From the NCBI GenBank assembly GCA_016196825.1, contig JACPWY010000056.1, positions 1-64,000 of the forward strand: 64,000 nt of DNA, written 5' to 3'. The translations under genes were made by a program, and so were the position numbers. Source of the DNA: Deltaproteobacteria bacterium (GTDB lineage: Bacteria > Bdellovibrionota > FAC87 > UBA2466). Below the pieces are notes generated by a model. The model saw only the letters and a program-made list of their open reading frames with translations, was not told where the DNA came from and ran no database searches. Of this stretch, positions 1-9,168 are shown piece by piece (position 1 is the stretch's first letter; every line of letters starts with the position of its first letter).

Positions 1-54
1 CTGACGAAAGCCTCTCATTGCGTTTTGCCGTCTTACCGTGTTTGCTGTCTTCAT
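1..54 (-). CDS. Start of an unidentified gene running off the window
   Basis: Only 18 codons are visible on the minus strand, beginning MKTANTVRRQ. The ATG follows a strong purine-rich ribosome site (AGGAGAGGAG, about five bases upstream), which is the sole reason for calling it. It sits 66 bp after the stop of the truncated glycosyltransferase on the same strand. The rest lies outside the window, so no function can be given. Confidence 0.35.
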   Translation of the reverse strand, partial: MKTANTVRRQNAMRGFRQ

Positions 55-120
55 GTGGCTCCTCTCCTATTCAATGCTCCGTGGACTTTGCCACGGGGGA
101 GCCACTCCTTCAAAGTTCAG

Positions 121-687
121 CTAGTTTTGATATATCCTCATGAGAAGAGCAACATTGTATTTGTAGGCGACACCGAACCCCAAAGCGATACCCGCGAAAA
201 TGAATCGATTGCGGAGCGCAGCCCAGATCGCAGCTACCATGAAAAAAAAGGTGATGCTTTCATACTTGGCCTCAACCGCACTGACGTAGATAACGCTCGG
301 TAAGAAGGCGTAGAACGCCGCAGCTATCGAGGCAATCCGCCCACCAAAAAACTCAAAGCAAAATAGGTATAGTAAGACAACAAATGCCATTTCCCCGGCG
401 ATGATGAAGCTGCGCAGGGATTGAACGTTATTTCCAAAAAATTGCGCCCAAGTGGCGTAACTCAGGGACCACAACGGGGGCTTCTCATCCCAAATGTCTC
501 GATAAAGAGATTGGCCATCGAAGATCTTTTCAACTCTCTCTATGTAAAGGTCACGACCTTCCCAACTCAAGAGCCTATCCGGAGTAAAGTGGACAACGAT
601 AATGCGCAGCCCAAGCCCTAGGCAAAGTATGAACCATATGCGCATCACATTGTGTGTCAAAGTTCTCTTTTTTGAAAATTCTATCAT
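121..687 (-). pseudogene. Truncated PMT/ArnT-like membrane glycosyltransferase (N-terminal part)
   Basis: The 188-residue product looks like the N-terminal third of a family-39/83-type polyprenyl-phosphate sugar transferase. It has a first membrane segment (about residues 16-34), then an acidic loop with a conserved WEGRDLY-type motif and a DEKPPLW stretch as in ArnT/PMT proteins, followed by several hydrophobic helices. Full-length relatives usually have roughly 450-550 residues and ten or more membrane segments. This frame stops just after the third or fourth helix, so the gene is probably a remnant or has been cut by a nonsense or frameshift change. An intact family member would use a lipid-linked sugar at the inner membrane to glycosylate an envelope acceptor. 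It is divergent from the next gene, with only 45 bp between the starts. Confidence 0.55.
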
Positions 688-732
688 AGGCGGAACTTGA
701 AGAAAAATTACGAGACGTGAGAAACTTGAAAC

Positions 733-2355
733 ATGCCGCTCAGCATCGCTACGCCATGGCAGATTGTATCGACAATTGTTGTGACGAGCCTTCTTTCTTT
801 GGCTGTGTCCATCGCCCTCAGTGAGCCGATCCGACGAATGATCGCTCCTCGCCCGAGATCGGAGGATCTCGTACTAGGGTGCGGTTACTTTTTGGGAAGA
901 GCGGCATTTCTGTCAGCGTTTCGCATTCTCTCAGTGGCCTTTTCGCCTCAGTACGCCTGCTGGATAGCTACATCGGCCGTTGTCTTTCTGGTTTTTGTCT
1001 ATCGTAAAGCGGTGCCAATATCGCTTCGTCAATTTGGGCGAAGGGCCTGGTTGCTGATCCCTGTCCTTGTGATTGTCTTCGTGTACCAAATTGGAATGGA
1101 GAGTGATCATGGCACTTTTGGTGGGTTCAGTGGGGTCTACGGCAGTCTCCACACTGGTCGTTATTCGAACATTGTTTCCTTCATCGTCGCGAACAATACA
1201 GTGCCAACCCTTGGGCAAAGTTATGGTCAGTCCCTCTTTTCGGCTTCGAGCTATTTCTTGGGTGGGACGACGATCAATCTGAGTTTGCACATCCAACTTG
1301 TGTGGGCCATGTTTTTCTTGCTGCTCGCGACCCGCGGAGTCTTTGGACTTCTTAGCTTAACCGCACGGCAATCCTGGATGGGAACTGCTTTCGTTCTCTT
1401 CGGATCAAGCACCGTCAGTTTCTACCGCATATCGACGATAGACTCAGGGGCGCCGTTCCTGTCGAACGGCTATTCCGACACACTATTTTCCATCGGCGCT
1501 CTGGTCATCGCCTTTGCACATGCCAAGGCTACCTTTCAAAGAACGATATTCGACTTTATGGCTGTGCTGGCCCTAGCTCTCGCCAGTGCGATGTCGGCGC
1601 CTCAGACTGGCCTTTTCTTGTTGTGTGTGTACTCACTCGTGGCTTTTCAGGGAAAATGCCCTTGGTCGTTTGCCGTTCTCTGCGCTACTGGCCTTTGTGT
1701 GGGCAGCCTGTTTGGCGGCCTCCTGTGTCCACCGGCAGTTCAATCCAGAGATTCCATCCCTGGAATCCAAAATGTGCAGCGGCATGCGCCTATGATTTCT
1801 CTTCGGCCCGGGCTGACACACACCCGATTTCAACCAGGGGCAAACGGCCCCTTTCTGAGGGTTGACCCTCCCCAACTGCCAGTTCACGACTCCTTTGACT
1901 TGGTGAGAATCCTTTGGCGCGCAGGTCTGGACTCCGCGGGATTGTTTATTCTTCCTCTTCTAGGTTTGGCCGGACTCATACTCGGGAGGAAAGCTCCAAA
2001 GTATGATGGAATACTTCTCCTGTTCACGCAGGTCGGCCTGTTCCTGCTCATCTCGATAGCGTTTCCATTGTCGATCTATGCCTGGAAAAATCCCCTCTCG
2101 CGGTTTTGCATTCCGTTCTATTTTTTCGGAATGATAGGACTATTCTTCTCGATTGTGACGATTTCCAGAGCCGCGCTCAGGAGACAGGCACTCGTCGGAC
2201 TGTTCCTCTTGGCCACAACTGGAAATGGAATCGATTTTACCGGCCTTCTGAGGGAGCGACTCTCCCGGCTCGATCTCTTGCCCACCCGTATGAAATCAAT
2301 CTTTGCCAAGAATAGGCTATACGCGATTCCGCGCGGAGATAACGAACGCAGATAA
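733..2355 (+). CDS. Polytopic inner-membrane protein, possible glycan/lipid-carbohydrate enzyme
   Basis: A 540-residue protein made mostly of hydrophobic helices, about 11-13 predicted membrane segments, with one longer soluble loop around residues 340-385 (Pro/Arg/His-rich). No catalytic motif is certain. The architecture of many helices with large loops is typical of GT-C glycosyltransferases, O-antigen ligase-like proteins and related uncharacterised membrane proteins. It is divergent from a truncated GT-C-type gene, which makes a glycan role plausible but unproven. The ATG at 733 is followed at once by a hydrophobic helix, consistent with an N-terminal signal anchor. I do not recognise a specific family. 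Confidence 0.7.
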   Translation: MPLSIATPWQIVSTIVVTSLLSLAVSIALSEPIRRMIAPRPRSEDLVLGCGYFLGRAAFLSAFRILSVAFSPQYACWIATSAVVFLVFVYRKAVPISLRQFGRRAWLLIPVLVIVFVYQIGMESDHGTFGGFSGVYGSLHTGRYSNIVSFIVANNTVPTLGQSYGQSLFSASSYFLGGTTINLSLHIQLVWAMFFLLLATRGVFGLLSLTARQSWMGTAFVLFGSSTVSFYRISTIDSGAPFLSNGYSDTLFSIGALVIAFAHAKATFQRTIFDFMAVLALALASAMSAPQTGLFLLCVYSLVAFQGKCPWSFAVLCATGLCVGSLFGGLLCPPAVQSRDSIPGIQNVQRHAPMISLRPGLTHTRFQPGANGPFLRVDPPQLPVHDSFDLVRILWRAGLDSAGLFILPLLGLAGLILGRKAPKYDGILLLFTQVGLFLLISIAFPLSIYAWKNPLSRFCIPFYFFGMIGLFFSIVTISRAALRRQALVGLFLLATTGNGIDFTGLLRERLSRLDLLPTRMKSIFAKNRLYAIPRGDNERR

Positions 2356-2422
2356 ACGCTTGGTGGGCTGACATTTCCTTCCGGAATTGTGTGTTCCACT
2401 GGTTGGTGTTACACAGGATTTC

Positions 2423-3655
2423 ATGAGAGCAATCATTCTGGTTTTTTGTTGTTCGGCTTGGGCGCTTTGTGAAGGCTTCGTGCCCATTTGCGAGCGGAGT
2501 CGACCTGTAAAGGAGCTTTTGGAATCGGTCACTCTTGTGGGGTGCAGTGAGATTCAACTCTCCGATCGCCTGAAAATAATGTCTCTCAATTTCTCCACAA
2601 TTGAGCCCGGAGAGTTAAGGGCGGGAGATTTTTCGGGGCTTCCTAATCTGGAGTACCTCTTTATCTACGGTTTTAGGCTGCGGGCGCTCCCCAAGCGAGT
2701 TTTCGCTTTCCTTCCCAAATTGCGGTGGCTGGATCTTGACGATAATGCGCTTGAGAGTTTCTCGCTGCCTGAAACATGCGGTGATTGCGAAATAGCCTAT
2801 CTCGGGCTCAGGCGAAATGGACTTGGGTCGGTGGACGTTACGGGGGCCACAAACGCCTCTTTGAATGGCAATCGACTTGATGAGGTTGGAAAAATCCGGG
2901 GTCTGGAAACGGTCACTTCCATCGATCTCGGAAGTAACGGTATTACTCACCTCGATTTGAGGAGTTTTAGGAATTTGTTCGTTGTGGACTTGGGTCACAA
3001 TCCCATCCAGGAGCAATCTCACGTTCAGTTGCCCAATACCTTAACTAAGTTGGTTTTCTCAGGAACAAGGATCTCCCGATTTAGTAATTCGGTTTGGGAG
3101 ACTCCGCGTTTGGTCAGACTCGAGTTGGGCTTTGATAATTTGGAATCCTTCCAGTGTCCCTCTCACGAAGCGTTTCGAACGCTTTACCTTCAAAAGACAA
3201 AACTGGATATCCTCGATGCGGATCTATTCAAAAGCTGCCCGAAACTCACCTACCTTAATCTGTCCAACCATGAAGACACCCGGATCCATCCTCAAGCTTT
3301 TCGAGAGCTGGCAGAGCTAGAGACCTTTGTCCTGAGTGATTCCAAACTTCAGAACCTTCCCGAAGGACTTCTTCAGTTGAACAGGAAACTGCGCATGATT
3401 TCGCTCTGGGGGAATCGCTTTTCTCGCGACCTCAACGATTTTTTGCCCAATGTCAGTATTCGACTCCTCCGCCTGCAGGGGAACCGTTTTGAATTCTTGC
3501 CAGCGTGGTTTGGAAAGGTCCGTTTTTCTCGGAACGCGGAAGAACAGTATTCCTCTTACGGCCTACAGCTCAAAGAGAATCGACTCAACGATGGCTCCCG
3601 GAGATGGTTGAAGAAAACATTTGAGTATCTTGGCGCCGACTTGGAGCTCGATTGA
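2423..3655 (+). CDS. Secreted leucine-rich-repeat protein
   Basis: A TTG-start reading is open from 2387, but the ATG at 2423 has an AGGA ribosome site (in acacaggattt) and begins a clean signal peptide (MRAIILVFCCSAWALC), so I place the start there (410 residues). After a cysteine-containing cap come about ten or more leucine-rich repeats from roughly residue 60 to 390. They show the LxxLxLxxN pattern, for example LRWLDLDDNALESF and LTYLNLSNH. The protein is presumably exported to the periplasm or surface and acts in protein binding or recognition; no enzymatic domain is visible. The neighbouring gene converges from the other strand with only three bases between the stops. Confidence 0.8.
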   Translation: MRAIILVFCCSAWALCEGFVPICERSRPVKELLESVTLVGCSEIQLSDRLKIMSLNFSTIEPGELRAGDFSGLPNLEYLFIYGFRLRALPKRVFAFLPKLRWLDLDDNALESFSLPETCGDCEIAYLGLRRNGLGSVDVTGATNASLNGNRLDEVGKIRGLETVTSIDLGSNGITHLDLRSFRNLFVVDLGHNPIQEQSHVQLPNTLTKLVFSGTRISRFSNSVWETPRLVRLELGFDNLESFQCPSHEAFRTLYLQKTKLDILDADLFKSCPKLTYLNLSNHEDTRIHPQAFRELAELETFVLSDSKLQNLPEGLLQLNRKLRMISLWGNRFSRDLNDFLPNVSIRLLRLQGNRFEFLPAWFGKVRFSRNAEEQYSSYGLQLKENRLNDGSRRWLKKTFEYLGADLELD

Positions 3656-3658
3656 GGT

Positions 3659-4837
3659 TCATCTCGGTCGGAGGTTAAACACCCACCCGGTCCCCTCGGC
3701 GCCGTTGGGTGCGTCGTAGAAGGTTCCCAGCTCGACGGTGCTCACGCCGGGTTGGCTGGGCACCCATTCGAAGTCGGAGCCGATTTGGTAGCAGCGATTG
3801 ATATCGCCGAGTCCGCTCCTTAAGTCGGCCAGAAATCGGTAAACGAGGAAAAACTCGAACCTTCTCCCATGGACATTTGGGATCCGGTAGGTTCCATCCT
3901 CCTGAACCCGCGCCGATCGCCATTGCCCACCGTCTGTCCGAAAGCGGAGCTCCTCGGAGGCAATGCGGACGTCGTTGCCTTCAGCCACTTGGACGCGATT
4001 GGGGTGGAGGCGATCGTAACAGACTGGAGTTCGGTCCAAAGTATCAAGGAGCGCGCGATTCCACCAAACGGATGAAAAGCGTCGCCCAAACTTTAAGGTC
4101 CCGTTGTTGATGATGAGATCAAAAGTGGTACTCAGGGGCTTTTGATTGAAGACCTCAAACTGCACCACACCCGATGAAGTCGCAGGCGAGATCGTTTCTC
4201 TCCCCAAAACATATACCTCTTTCGCGAGCGGCCCGAACGCGACCCGCAGTGAACTCGAAGGAAGATCTACGAGAGTCTCTTCCCCGTTCACGGTGTCCCG
4301 GACGGCCACTAGCTTGAGTGTGCTCTCGGTGGCCAAAACGGGCGTAGTCAGAGGCAGAGTCTTCAGCACGTAATACCCAGGGATCCCCTCCTGTGTGGCG
4401 CTCTCTGACCACTGCGGCTCAACGAAGCTCCCCTTCACGCTCGTCTCAACCCGAATGGCGCTCAGCACCTGTCCATTTCTTAAGTGTTCGATGTGAAAAA
4501 TTCCCACCATCTGCCCGGTGTCTCCAGGCACGCTAGTGAGCGAGTGCGCATCGGGGTGGGCGAGAATCCAGAGCTGCGCCGAGAGCACCTCCACCGAAAT
4601 CTGACCCCCGGCAAAGAGCACGCCCGGTGGAATAGCGGCCTGAAATTTTTCAAGGAATGCCCCCACCATCGGTTCAGACCCCAAAAGTGGTCTCGGCTCG
4701 GGAAGCTTCTTTCTGTGCCATTCCAGGGCCCACTTCACTAGGTGGTTCTTCGGCTCCACAAAGGAAACCGCCTCCTGCGCGAAACCGCTGACTGAAAAAA
4801 CTGCAATCCAAAAAACCGTGAGAATCTTTGCACCCAT
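3659..4837 (-). CDS. Secreted protein of unknown function
   Basis: I place the start at the ATG at 4837 because GAGGAGA lies just upstream and the first residues form a signal peptide (MGAKILTVFWIAVFSVSGFA, cleavage before QEA). A longer reading from 4906 would put 23 unlikely residues in front. The 392-residue product is mostly predicted beta-rich and soluble, with scattered cysteines and no motif I can assign. It is probably periplasmic. It converges with the LRR gene with a three-base gap, so the two may share a compact termination region; no clear hairpin is seen there. Confidence 0.72.
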   Translation of the reverse strand: MGAKILTVFWIAVFSVSGFAQEAVSFVEPKNHLVKWALEWHRKKLPEPRPLLGSEPMVGAFLEKFQAAIPPGVLFAGGQISVEVLSAQLWILAHPDAHSLTSVPGDTGQMVGIFHIEHLRNGQVLSAIRVETSVKGSFVEPQWSESATQEGIPGYYVLKTLPLTTPVLATESTLKLVAVRDTVNGEETLVDLPSSSLRVAFGPLAKEVYVLGRETISPATSSGVVQFEVFNQKPLSTTFDLIINNGTLKFGRRFSSVWWNRALLDTLDRTPVCYDRLHPNRVQVAEGNDVRIASEELRFRTDGGQWRSARVQEDGTYRIPNVHGRRFEFFLVYRFLADLRSGLGDINRCYQIGSDFEWVPSQPGVSTVELGTFYDAPNGAEGTGWVFNLRPR

Positions 4838-4993
4838 ATGTTTCTCCTCAATTCCTAAGGTAGGGTAGGCAAGAACAATCGGAAAATAGAAAACCTCTAT
4901 CGCCACAATAGCCGATACCCGGAGTACAATTTGGCGCGATGGAAACAGGGCGGGTAGCTTTCGCTGGCTGGATATGATACCGCATGGCCTCTG

Positions 4994-6385
4994 ATGAGCA
5001 ATCCGCCCCCCTTTACCTCGCTCCCACTTTCCCCATCTATTCAGCAGGTTGTGCGAGACGTTGGCTACGAAACCATGACCCCGATCCAGGCCTTGGTGAT
5101 CTCGCCACTCCTAGAAGGGCTGGATATCATCGGCCAATCGAGGACTGGCAGCGGAAAGACCGCGGCCTTCGCCATTCCGCTTTTGCAAAAAATCGAGATC
5201 TCCTCGCGCAAAATTCAGGTGCTGGTCCTCTCGCCCACCCGCGAGCTCTGCCAGCAAGTGGCGCGGGAGTTTCGCTCACTCGGGCGCTTTCACAAAAACC
5301 TTCAGGTACTGACCCTTTCGGGTGGACACCCCGTCTACCTCGATCTCCGGGCGCTGGAGCACGGAGCGCAGATTATCGTGGGCACCCCCGGCCGCCTGCT
5401 CGATCACATCGAGCGCAAGACTCTGGATCTGGGCGGCGTAAAGACCGTGATTCTCGACGAAGCAGATCGCATGCTCGACATGGGGTTTCGCGACGCCATC
5501 GAGCTCATCCTCAAGAAGACACCGGCGCAACGGCAGACCGCGCTCTTCTCAGCCACCTTTCCCTCTACGATTGAGAGCCTGAGTCAGCGGTACCAAAGGA
5601 AACCGATTCGCCTGACGGTCGAGCCGTCGGGTGTCGAAAGTCCCATAGAACAGCAGTTCTATTCTGTGAATGAGCACGAAAAGCCAGCAGCCCTCCTCGC
5701 CTTTCTGCGGTCTCGTCAGCTAGAGTCCACGCTAGTCTTTTGCAACCTCAAGATAAGCGTGGATGAGCTTTGCCAAAATCTCCGCCAAAGTGGCCACAGC
5801 GTTGATAAGCTCCACGGTGGGCTCGAACAGATCGAACGAGAAAAGGTGATGGCCAAGTTTCGCAACTCAAGCACCCACGTCCTCATCGCCACCGACGTAG
5901 CCGCCCGTGGCCTCGACATCGCCGGCCTGGACGCCGTCGTGAATTTCGATATGCCCCGGGAACCGGAGAGCTATATTCACAGAATCGGCCGAACCGGTCG
6001 CGCCGGGGCAACAGGACTTTCCGTGACCTTCGTCTTGCCCACCGAACACCCGCGACTCGAACGCCTGTGGGGCCACATCGGAGAAGATTTTGAACTCAAG
6101 AAGGCGAGCTCGCTCACAGCGAATCCAGTCGCCAAGAGGCCGGCGGAAGCTTCCATGGATACCCTTTCCATCTCCGCCGGGCGCAAAGACAAACTCCGCC
6201 CGGGCGACATCCTAGGCGCGCTCACCGGCGATGCGGGCATCAAAGGCGAAGCCGTAGGAAAGATAGAGATCCTCGACAGAATGTCGTTCGTAGCGCTTCA
6301 CCGATCAGTTTCCGCAACGGCCCTGAGCCGACTCCAATCGGGTAAGATCAAGGGCCGCCGATTCATCGTTCAAATGGTCCACTAG
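4994..6385 (+). CDS. dbpA: ATP-dependent RNA helicase DbpA
   Basis: A 463-residue DEAD-box helicase. Motifs in order are the Q motif (TMTPIQ, about residue 28), Walker A (SRTGSGKT, about 52), PTREL, TPGRL, DEAD (about 156), SAT, the helicase-C motif ARGLDI (about 305) and HRIGRTGRAG (about 327). From about residue 390 there is a DbpA RNA-binding domain, ending with GRRFIVQMV. This domain targets the family to hairpin 92 of 23S rRNA, so the likely job is RNA remodelling in late 50S ribosome assembly. The length matches the family. An in-frame upstream start is absent, and the ATG at 4994 gives the typical N-terminus. It appears monocistronic. Confidence 0.95.
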   Translation: MSNPPPFTSLPLSPSIQQVVRDVGYETMTPIQALVISPLLEGLDIIGQSRTGSGKTAAFAIPLLQKIEISSRKIQVLVLSPTRELCQQVAREFRSLGRFHKNLQVLTLSGGHPVYLDLRALEHGAQIIVGTPGRLLDHIERKTLDLGGVKTVILDEADRMLDMGFRDAIELILKKTPAQRQTALFSATFPSTIESLSQRYQRKPIRLTVEPSGVESPIEQQFYSVNEHEKPAALLAFLRSRQLESTLVFCNLKISVDELCQNLRQSGHSVDKLHGGLEQIEREKVMAKFRNSSTHVLIATDVAARGLDIAGLDAVVNFDMPREPESYIHRIGRTGRAGATGLSVTFVLPTEHPRLERLWGHIGEDFELKKASSLTANPVAKRPAEASMDTLSISAGRKDKLRPGDILGALTGDAGIKGEAVGKIEILDRMSFVALHRSVSATALSRLQSGKIKGRRFIVQMVH

Positions 6386-6471
6386 ATCGAGAATATTCTA
6401 TTCATAACAATCTGATTTTATAGATCTAAGTATGATATTGCGACATTTAACAACTTGTCGTAAGATAGGGT

Positions 6472-7005
6472 ATGTCCTTGACCGCTCTGAAGATGCGAGA
6501 GGCGCTGGCCTGCCTCGATTCAAAACTCCGAAAGAAGGTGCGTCTCATCATGGGTGGCGGCGGGGCGATGCTTTTGGCCTATCAATATGCCCTCTCCACG
6601 GCCGACATCGATGCCATTCCGGCTTCAGGAGCCACGATTCAGGAATTGGATCCTCTCGTCAAAGCCGTCGCCGAAGAGCTTGGGCTTGCGGTAGATTGGC
6701 TTAATCCCTACTACTCGTCCTTTGCTCACGTTCTGCCGTCCGACTACGGCACTCGGCTGCTCGACGTGATCCAACTTCCCTATCTAACCGTATCCGCCCT
6801 TTCGAAAGAGGACCTCCTCATCATGAAATGCTTCGCGGCGAGACAGAAGGACGTGGTCCACGCTCGCGTGTTGGTGAAAAAAGGGGCGGACCTCACGCTC
6901 GTCGAGAACCATCTTCACTCGCTCTTACAAAAAAGCATTCCAGGCGCTGAAAGGGCCATTGGTTTCTTGAATGAGCTGAAGGCCTTCTTTGAGGATAGGG
7001 AATGA
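6472..7005 (+). CDS. Nucleotidyltransferase-fold protein (DUF6036-like), module 1
   Basis: A 177-residue protein with the signature of a minimal nucleotidyltransferase: a GGGGAMLL glycine-rich turn about residue 28 and a TADIDAI acidic pair about residue 43. A later LLIMKCFAARQKD segment is typical of DUF6036/AbiEii-like proteins. Relatives are commonly one half of toxin-antitoxin or abortive-infection pairs, where they transfer nucleotides to tRNA or other targets. That role here is inference. The ATG at 6472 is preceded by GATAGGG. The last codons overlap the next gene (ATGA at 7002-7005), so the two are translationally coupled and probably work together. Confidence 0.75.
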   Translation: MSLTALKMREALACLDSKLRKKVRLIMGGGGAMLLAYQYALSTADIDAIPASGATIQELDPLVKAVAEELGLAVDWLNPYYSSFAHVLPSDYGTRLLDVIQLPYLTVSALSKEDLLIMKCFAARQKDVVHARVLVKKGADLTLVENHLHSLLQKSIPGAERAIGFLNELKAFFEDRE

Positions 7006-7712
7006 GGAGCGGAATTACGTCTATTCCCAGCGAAAAACAGCTAGCCAAGGTCTATACGAAGTTGCTCCACCCAGGCACGCAATCCCCTAGCCCGAACGAA
7101 CTCATCACCTATGCGAATTGGACACGGTTCGATCCCAGGCTCGCTGAGATTTGGGTCGCCTCTGTCAGTCGCGGGTGGCCGGAAATCCATCCTATGGAGA
7201 TCAATCGGGCAGCTCTGGCGAGCCCATGGCCGGCCACACTAGGAGTTCTCCTCGAGTTCACCCGATCGCTGGTAGAAACCGACTCCCAGCTGCGAGATTC
7301 GTTTCGCCACTGGAGGGCTCTGGCGGTGCAGGGCATTCCTCCGGCCAAATCGGAGCTCTATTTCCTGGGGCTGAGGGCGCTCGGGTCCGATGCGAGTCGA
7401 GAAGACGCCGCACTCTCGACGACAGAATACGATCATTGGGGCTATCTCGGGCGAGAAAACCTACTCGCTAAGAAGGGCACTTCCCGCCTATCAAAGGACA
7501 AACGGAAAACAATTCTCGCCCAGTTTGCAAGAGACCGGAAACGCGTGAAGACTTCGGATTATTGGAACGCCGTAGGGCGATGCATTACTCGTCGTCAAGC
7601 CGAGCGGGAAATCAAAGAATCAGGCTATTTTCGACCTCACGGCAACACGAGTTCTCGGTACTGGATTTCAAAGAAGCGAATAGGGAGCAGACAAATTCAA
7701 GAATCCAAGTAG
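7002..7712 (+). CDS. Unknown partner of nucleotidyltransferase module 1
   Basis: A 236-residue, soluble, basic protein starting inside the stop region of the nucleotidyltransferase gene (four-base ATGA overlap). The C-terminal third is rich in Arg and Lys and contains TRRQAEREIKESGYFRPHG, which resembles a nucleic-acid-binding segment, but no named family is recognised. Tight coupling suggests an antitoxin, regulator or second effector subunit. Against a simple antitoxin role, it is longer than usual and lies downstream of the presumed toxin. Confidence 0.65.
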   Translation: MRSGITSIPSEKQLAKVYTKLLHPGTQSPSPNELITYANWTRFDPRLAEIWVASVSRGWPEIHPMEINRAALASPWPATLGVLLEFTRSLVETDSQLRDSFRHWRALAVQGIPPAKSELYFLGLRALGSDASREDAALSTTEYDHWGYLGRENLLAKKGTSRLSKDKRKTILAQFARDRKRVKTSDYWNAVGRCITRRQAEREIKESGYFRPHGNTSSRYWISKKRIGSRQIQESK

Positions 7713-7771
7713 ACCGAATGTCGGACAGGAGGCCGTGGCGGGTGTGACCACGTCCCTGGCGATTAACGGCT

Positions 7772-8671
7772 TTACGTCACCACTCGCCGAGGAACAGTTC
7801 TGAAATCCTCATCGATTGGCCCATCCGTAATCCCGGATGAGATCATCGCAGCGTCGAGGGGACGCATCTCCGGAAAGCCTTGGAACGACACAAGTCTCTT
7901 CGAGTCCGCAAGTGAGAGCTCGTGAAGTTCCGAGTAGGCCGCCATCACCTTCGGCTCTTTGCGCATTTTCTCGTAGGCCCGCCCGATCGCAGAGAGATGC
8001 TGGCTCTTCGCCTCGGCCACGAGTGCTGCGATATCCGCAGCCGTCCTAGCCTCCAAGAGACCAATGCGAATGCGGCCCTCCTCCTCCACCTCCGCCTTGG
8101 CCGTTTCCAGTCGCGCGCCCACCGCTTCGAACATCTGTCTCAAAACATCCGTCCTCAAACCCACCTTCCGAATATAGACTGAGAACACCTGAAGCCCCCA
8201 CCGTGCCGTTTCGGTCTCCACAAGATCTCGCAACATCCGCCCCAGTTCGGAGCGTTCCTTCATGATCGTTGCGAACTCTTTGGAGCTTAAGACCGAGGTC
8301 GCCGAATGGGTCATCAGCCCGTAGAGAGAATCCTCCCAGTCTTCGACTGCAAACAAAGCCTTCTTGGGATCCGCGATCCTAAATTCGATCCAGAGATCGA
8401 TCAGAATGGACGTCCCTCGCCGATCATTGAGACGAAGATCCCGGTAGTGTCGAAAATCGCGCTGCAACGAAACCGGAATCACTCTTGTCCAGGGGAGCCA
8501 GCGGCTCGGCATGAACACCAAGCCCGCCTTCGTGTGCACGTGGACGAGTTTGCCAAAACGCGTGACCACTAGAGCGCCCTGCTCCTCAACTTCAGCAAAC
8601 AGAGAGAGAAAGAGAAACCTCCCCAACCACGTGGCCGCAAAGGTCAGCGCAATCCCCAAGAGAAACTGCAC
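7772..8671 (-). CDS. Band 7 / SPFH-domain membrane protein
   Basis: A 299-residue stomatin/prohibitin-type protein. It has one N-terminal membrane helix (about residues 2-28), then an SPFH domain that starts with the typical EEQGALVVTRFGK and runs to about residue 190. An Ala/Glu-rich coiled coil follows (VGARLETAKAEVEEEGRIR through AAEAKS-like residues). Family members form ring-like oligomers that organise inner-membrane microdomains or control FtsH-type proteases. The start is GTG at 8671. It overlaps by 28 bases the remains of a SulP transporter gene on the same strand, so its present upstream region was probably created by a deletion. Confidence 0.85.
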   Translation of the reverse strand: MQFLLGIALTFAATWLGRFLFLSLFAEVEEQGALVVTRFGKLVHVHTKAGLVFMPSRWLPWTRVIPVSLQRDFRHYRDLRLNDRRGTSILIDLWIEFRIADPKKALFAVEDWEDSLYGLMTHSATSVLSSKEFATIMKERSELGRMLRDLVETETARWGLQVFSVYIRKVGLRTDVLRQMFEAVGARLETAKAEVEEEGRIRIGLLEARTAADIAALVAEAKSQHLSAIGRAYEKMRKEPKVMAAYSELHELSLADSKRLVSFQGFPEMRPLDAAMISSGITDGPIDEDFRTVPRRVVT

Positions 8672-8940
8672 GGGACGATGCCCAGTACCATTAGATTCAA
8701 AGCTGCAGCGGGGCCCGACACCTGACGCGTGGAACCGCCAAAAACTGCGGCGATCGCGCCACCAATCGCGCCGGCGACGAGCCCCGCGCTCGGCGGCAAT
8801 TTGCAGGCAACGGCGAGCGCAATGTTGAGCGGAAGGGCCGCTGCGGCCACCGTGAGACCGGCTAATGCTTCACTCCCCAGCGATTCGAGGAGAAAGATCT
8901 CCTTTATGCTTCCTTTCCACGAGCCCCAGACCTCACCCAT
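8644..8940 (-). pseudogene. SulP-family anion transporter, N-terminal remnant
   Basis: From an ATG at 8940 the frame encodes the typical beginning of a SulP/SLC26 permease: EALAGLTVAAAALPLNIALA, then KLPPSAGLVAG and a FGGSTRQVSGPAAAL segment. It leaves the family pattern after LGIV and ends nine residues later at 8644, inside the Band-7 gene. SulP transporters have about 500 or more residues, so only about one fifth remains. The most economical reading is an internal deletion that removed the rest of the permease and joined its stub to the Band-7 gene. The open frame extends upstream to 9081, but those residues do not resemble the family. Confidence 0.8.
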
Positions 8941-9168
8941 TTCGCGAAAATAGAATCTATTGTGACGCTTTGCAGCAAATCGATTTGTTCTGAGGGTCCG
9001 GACCGTTTGATTGTCGCGACTCGGGCCTCGCCCAAGACTCGCAGTTTTTAAAATGCGCGCGCTATTCTCATTCACGGACACGTAAGTATCGGGTTTCCAC
9101 GGATTTTAAGAAAATAGATAAATTAGAGAGTATCCTTCGTTTTTATCGATGCTTGACTTTAAGCATTA

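Noticed and set aside
8940-9081. N-terminal extension of the SulP remnant to a start at 9081
   Set aside because: The extra 47 residues are hydrophilic and unlike the family; the permease normally begins shortly before the EALAGLTV segment.
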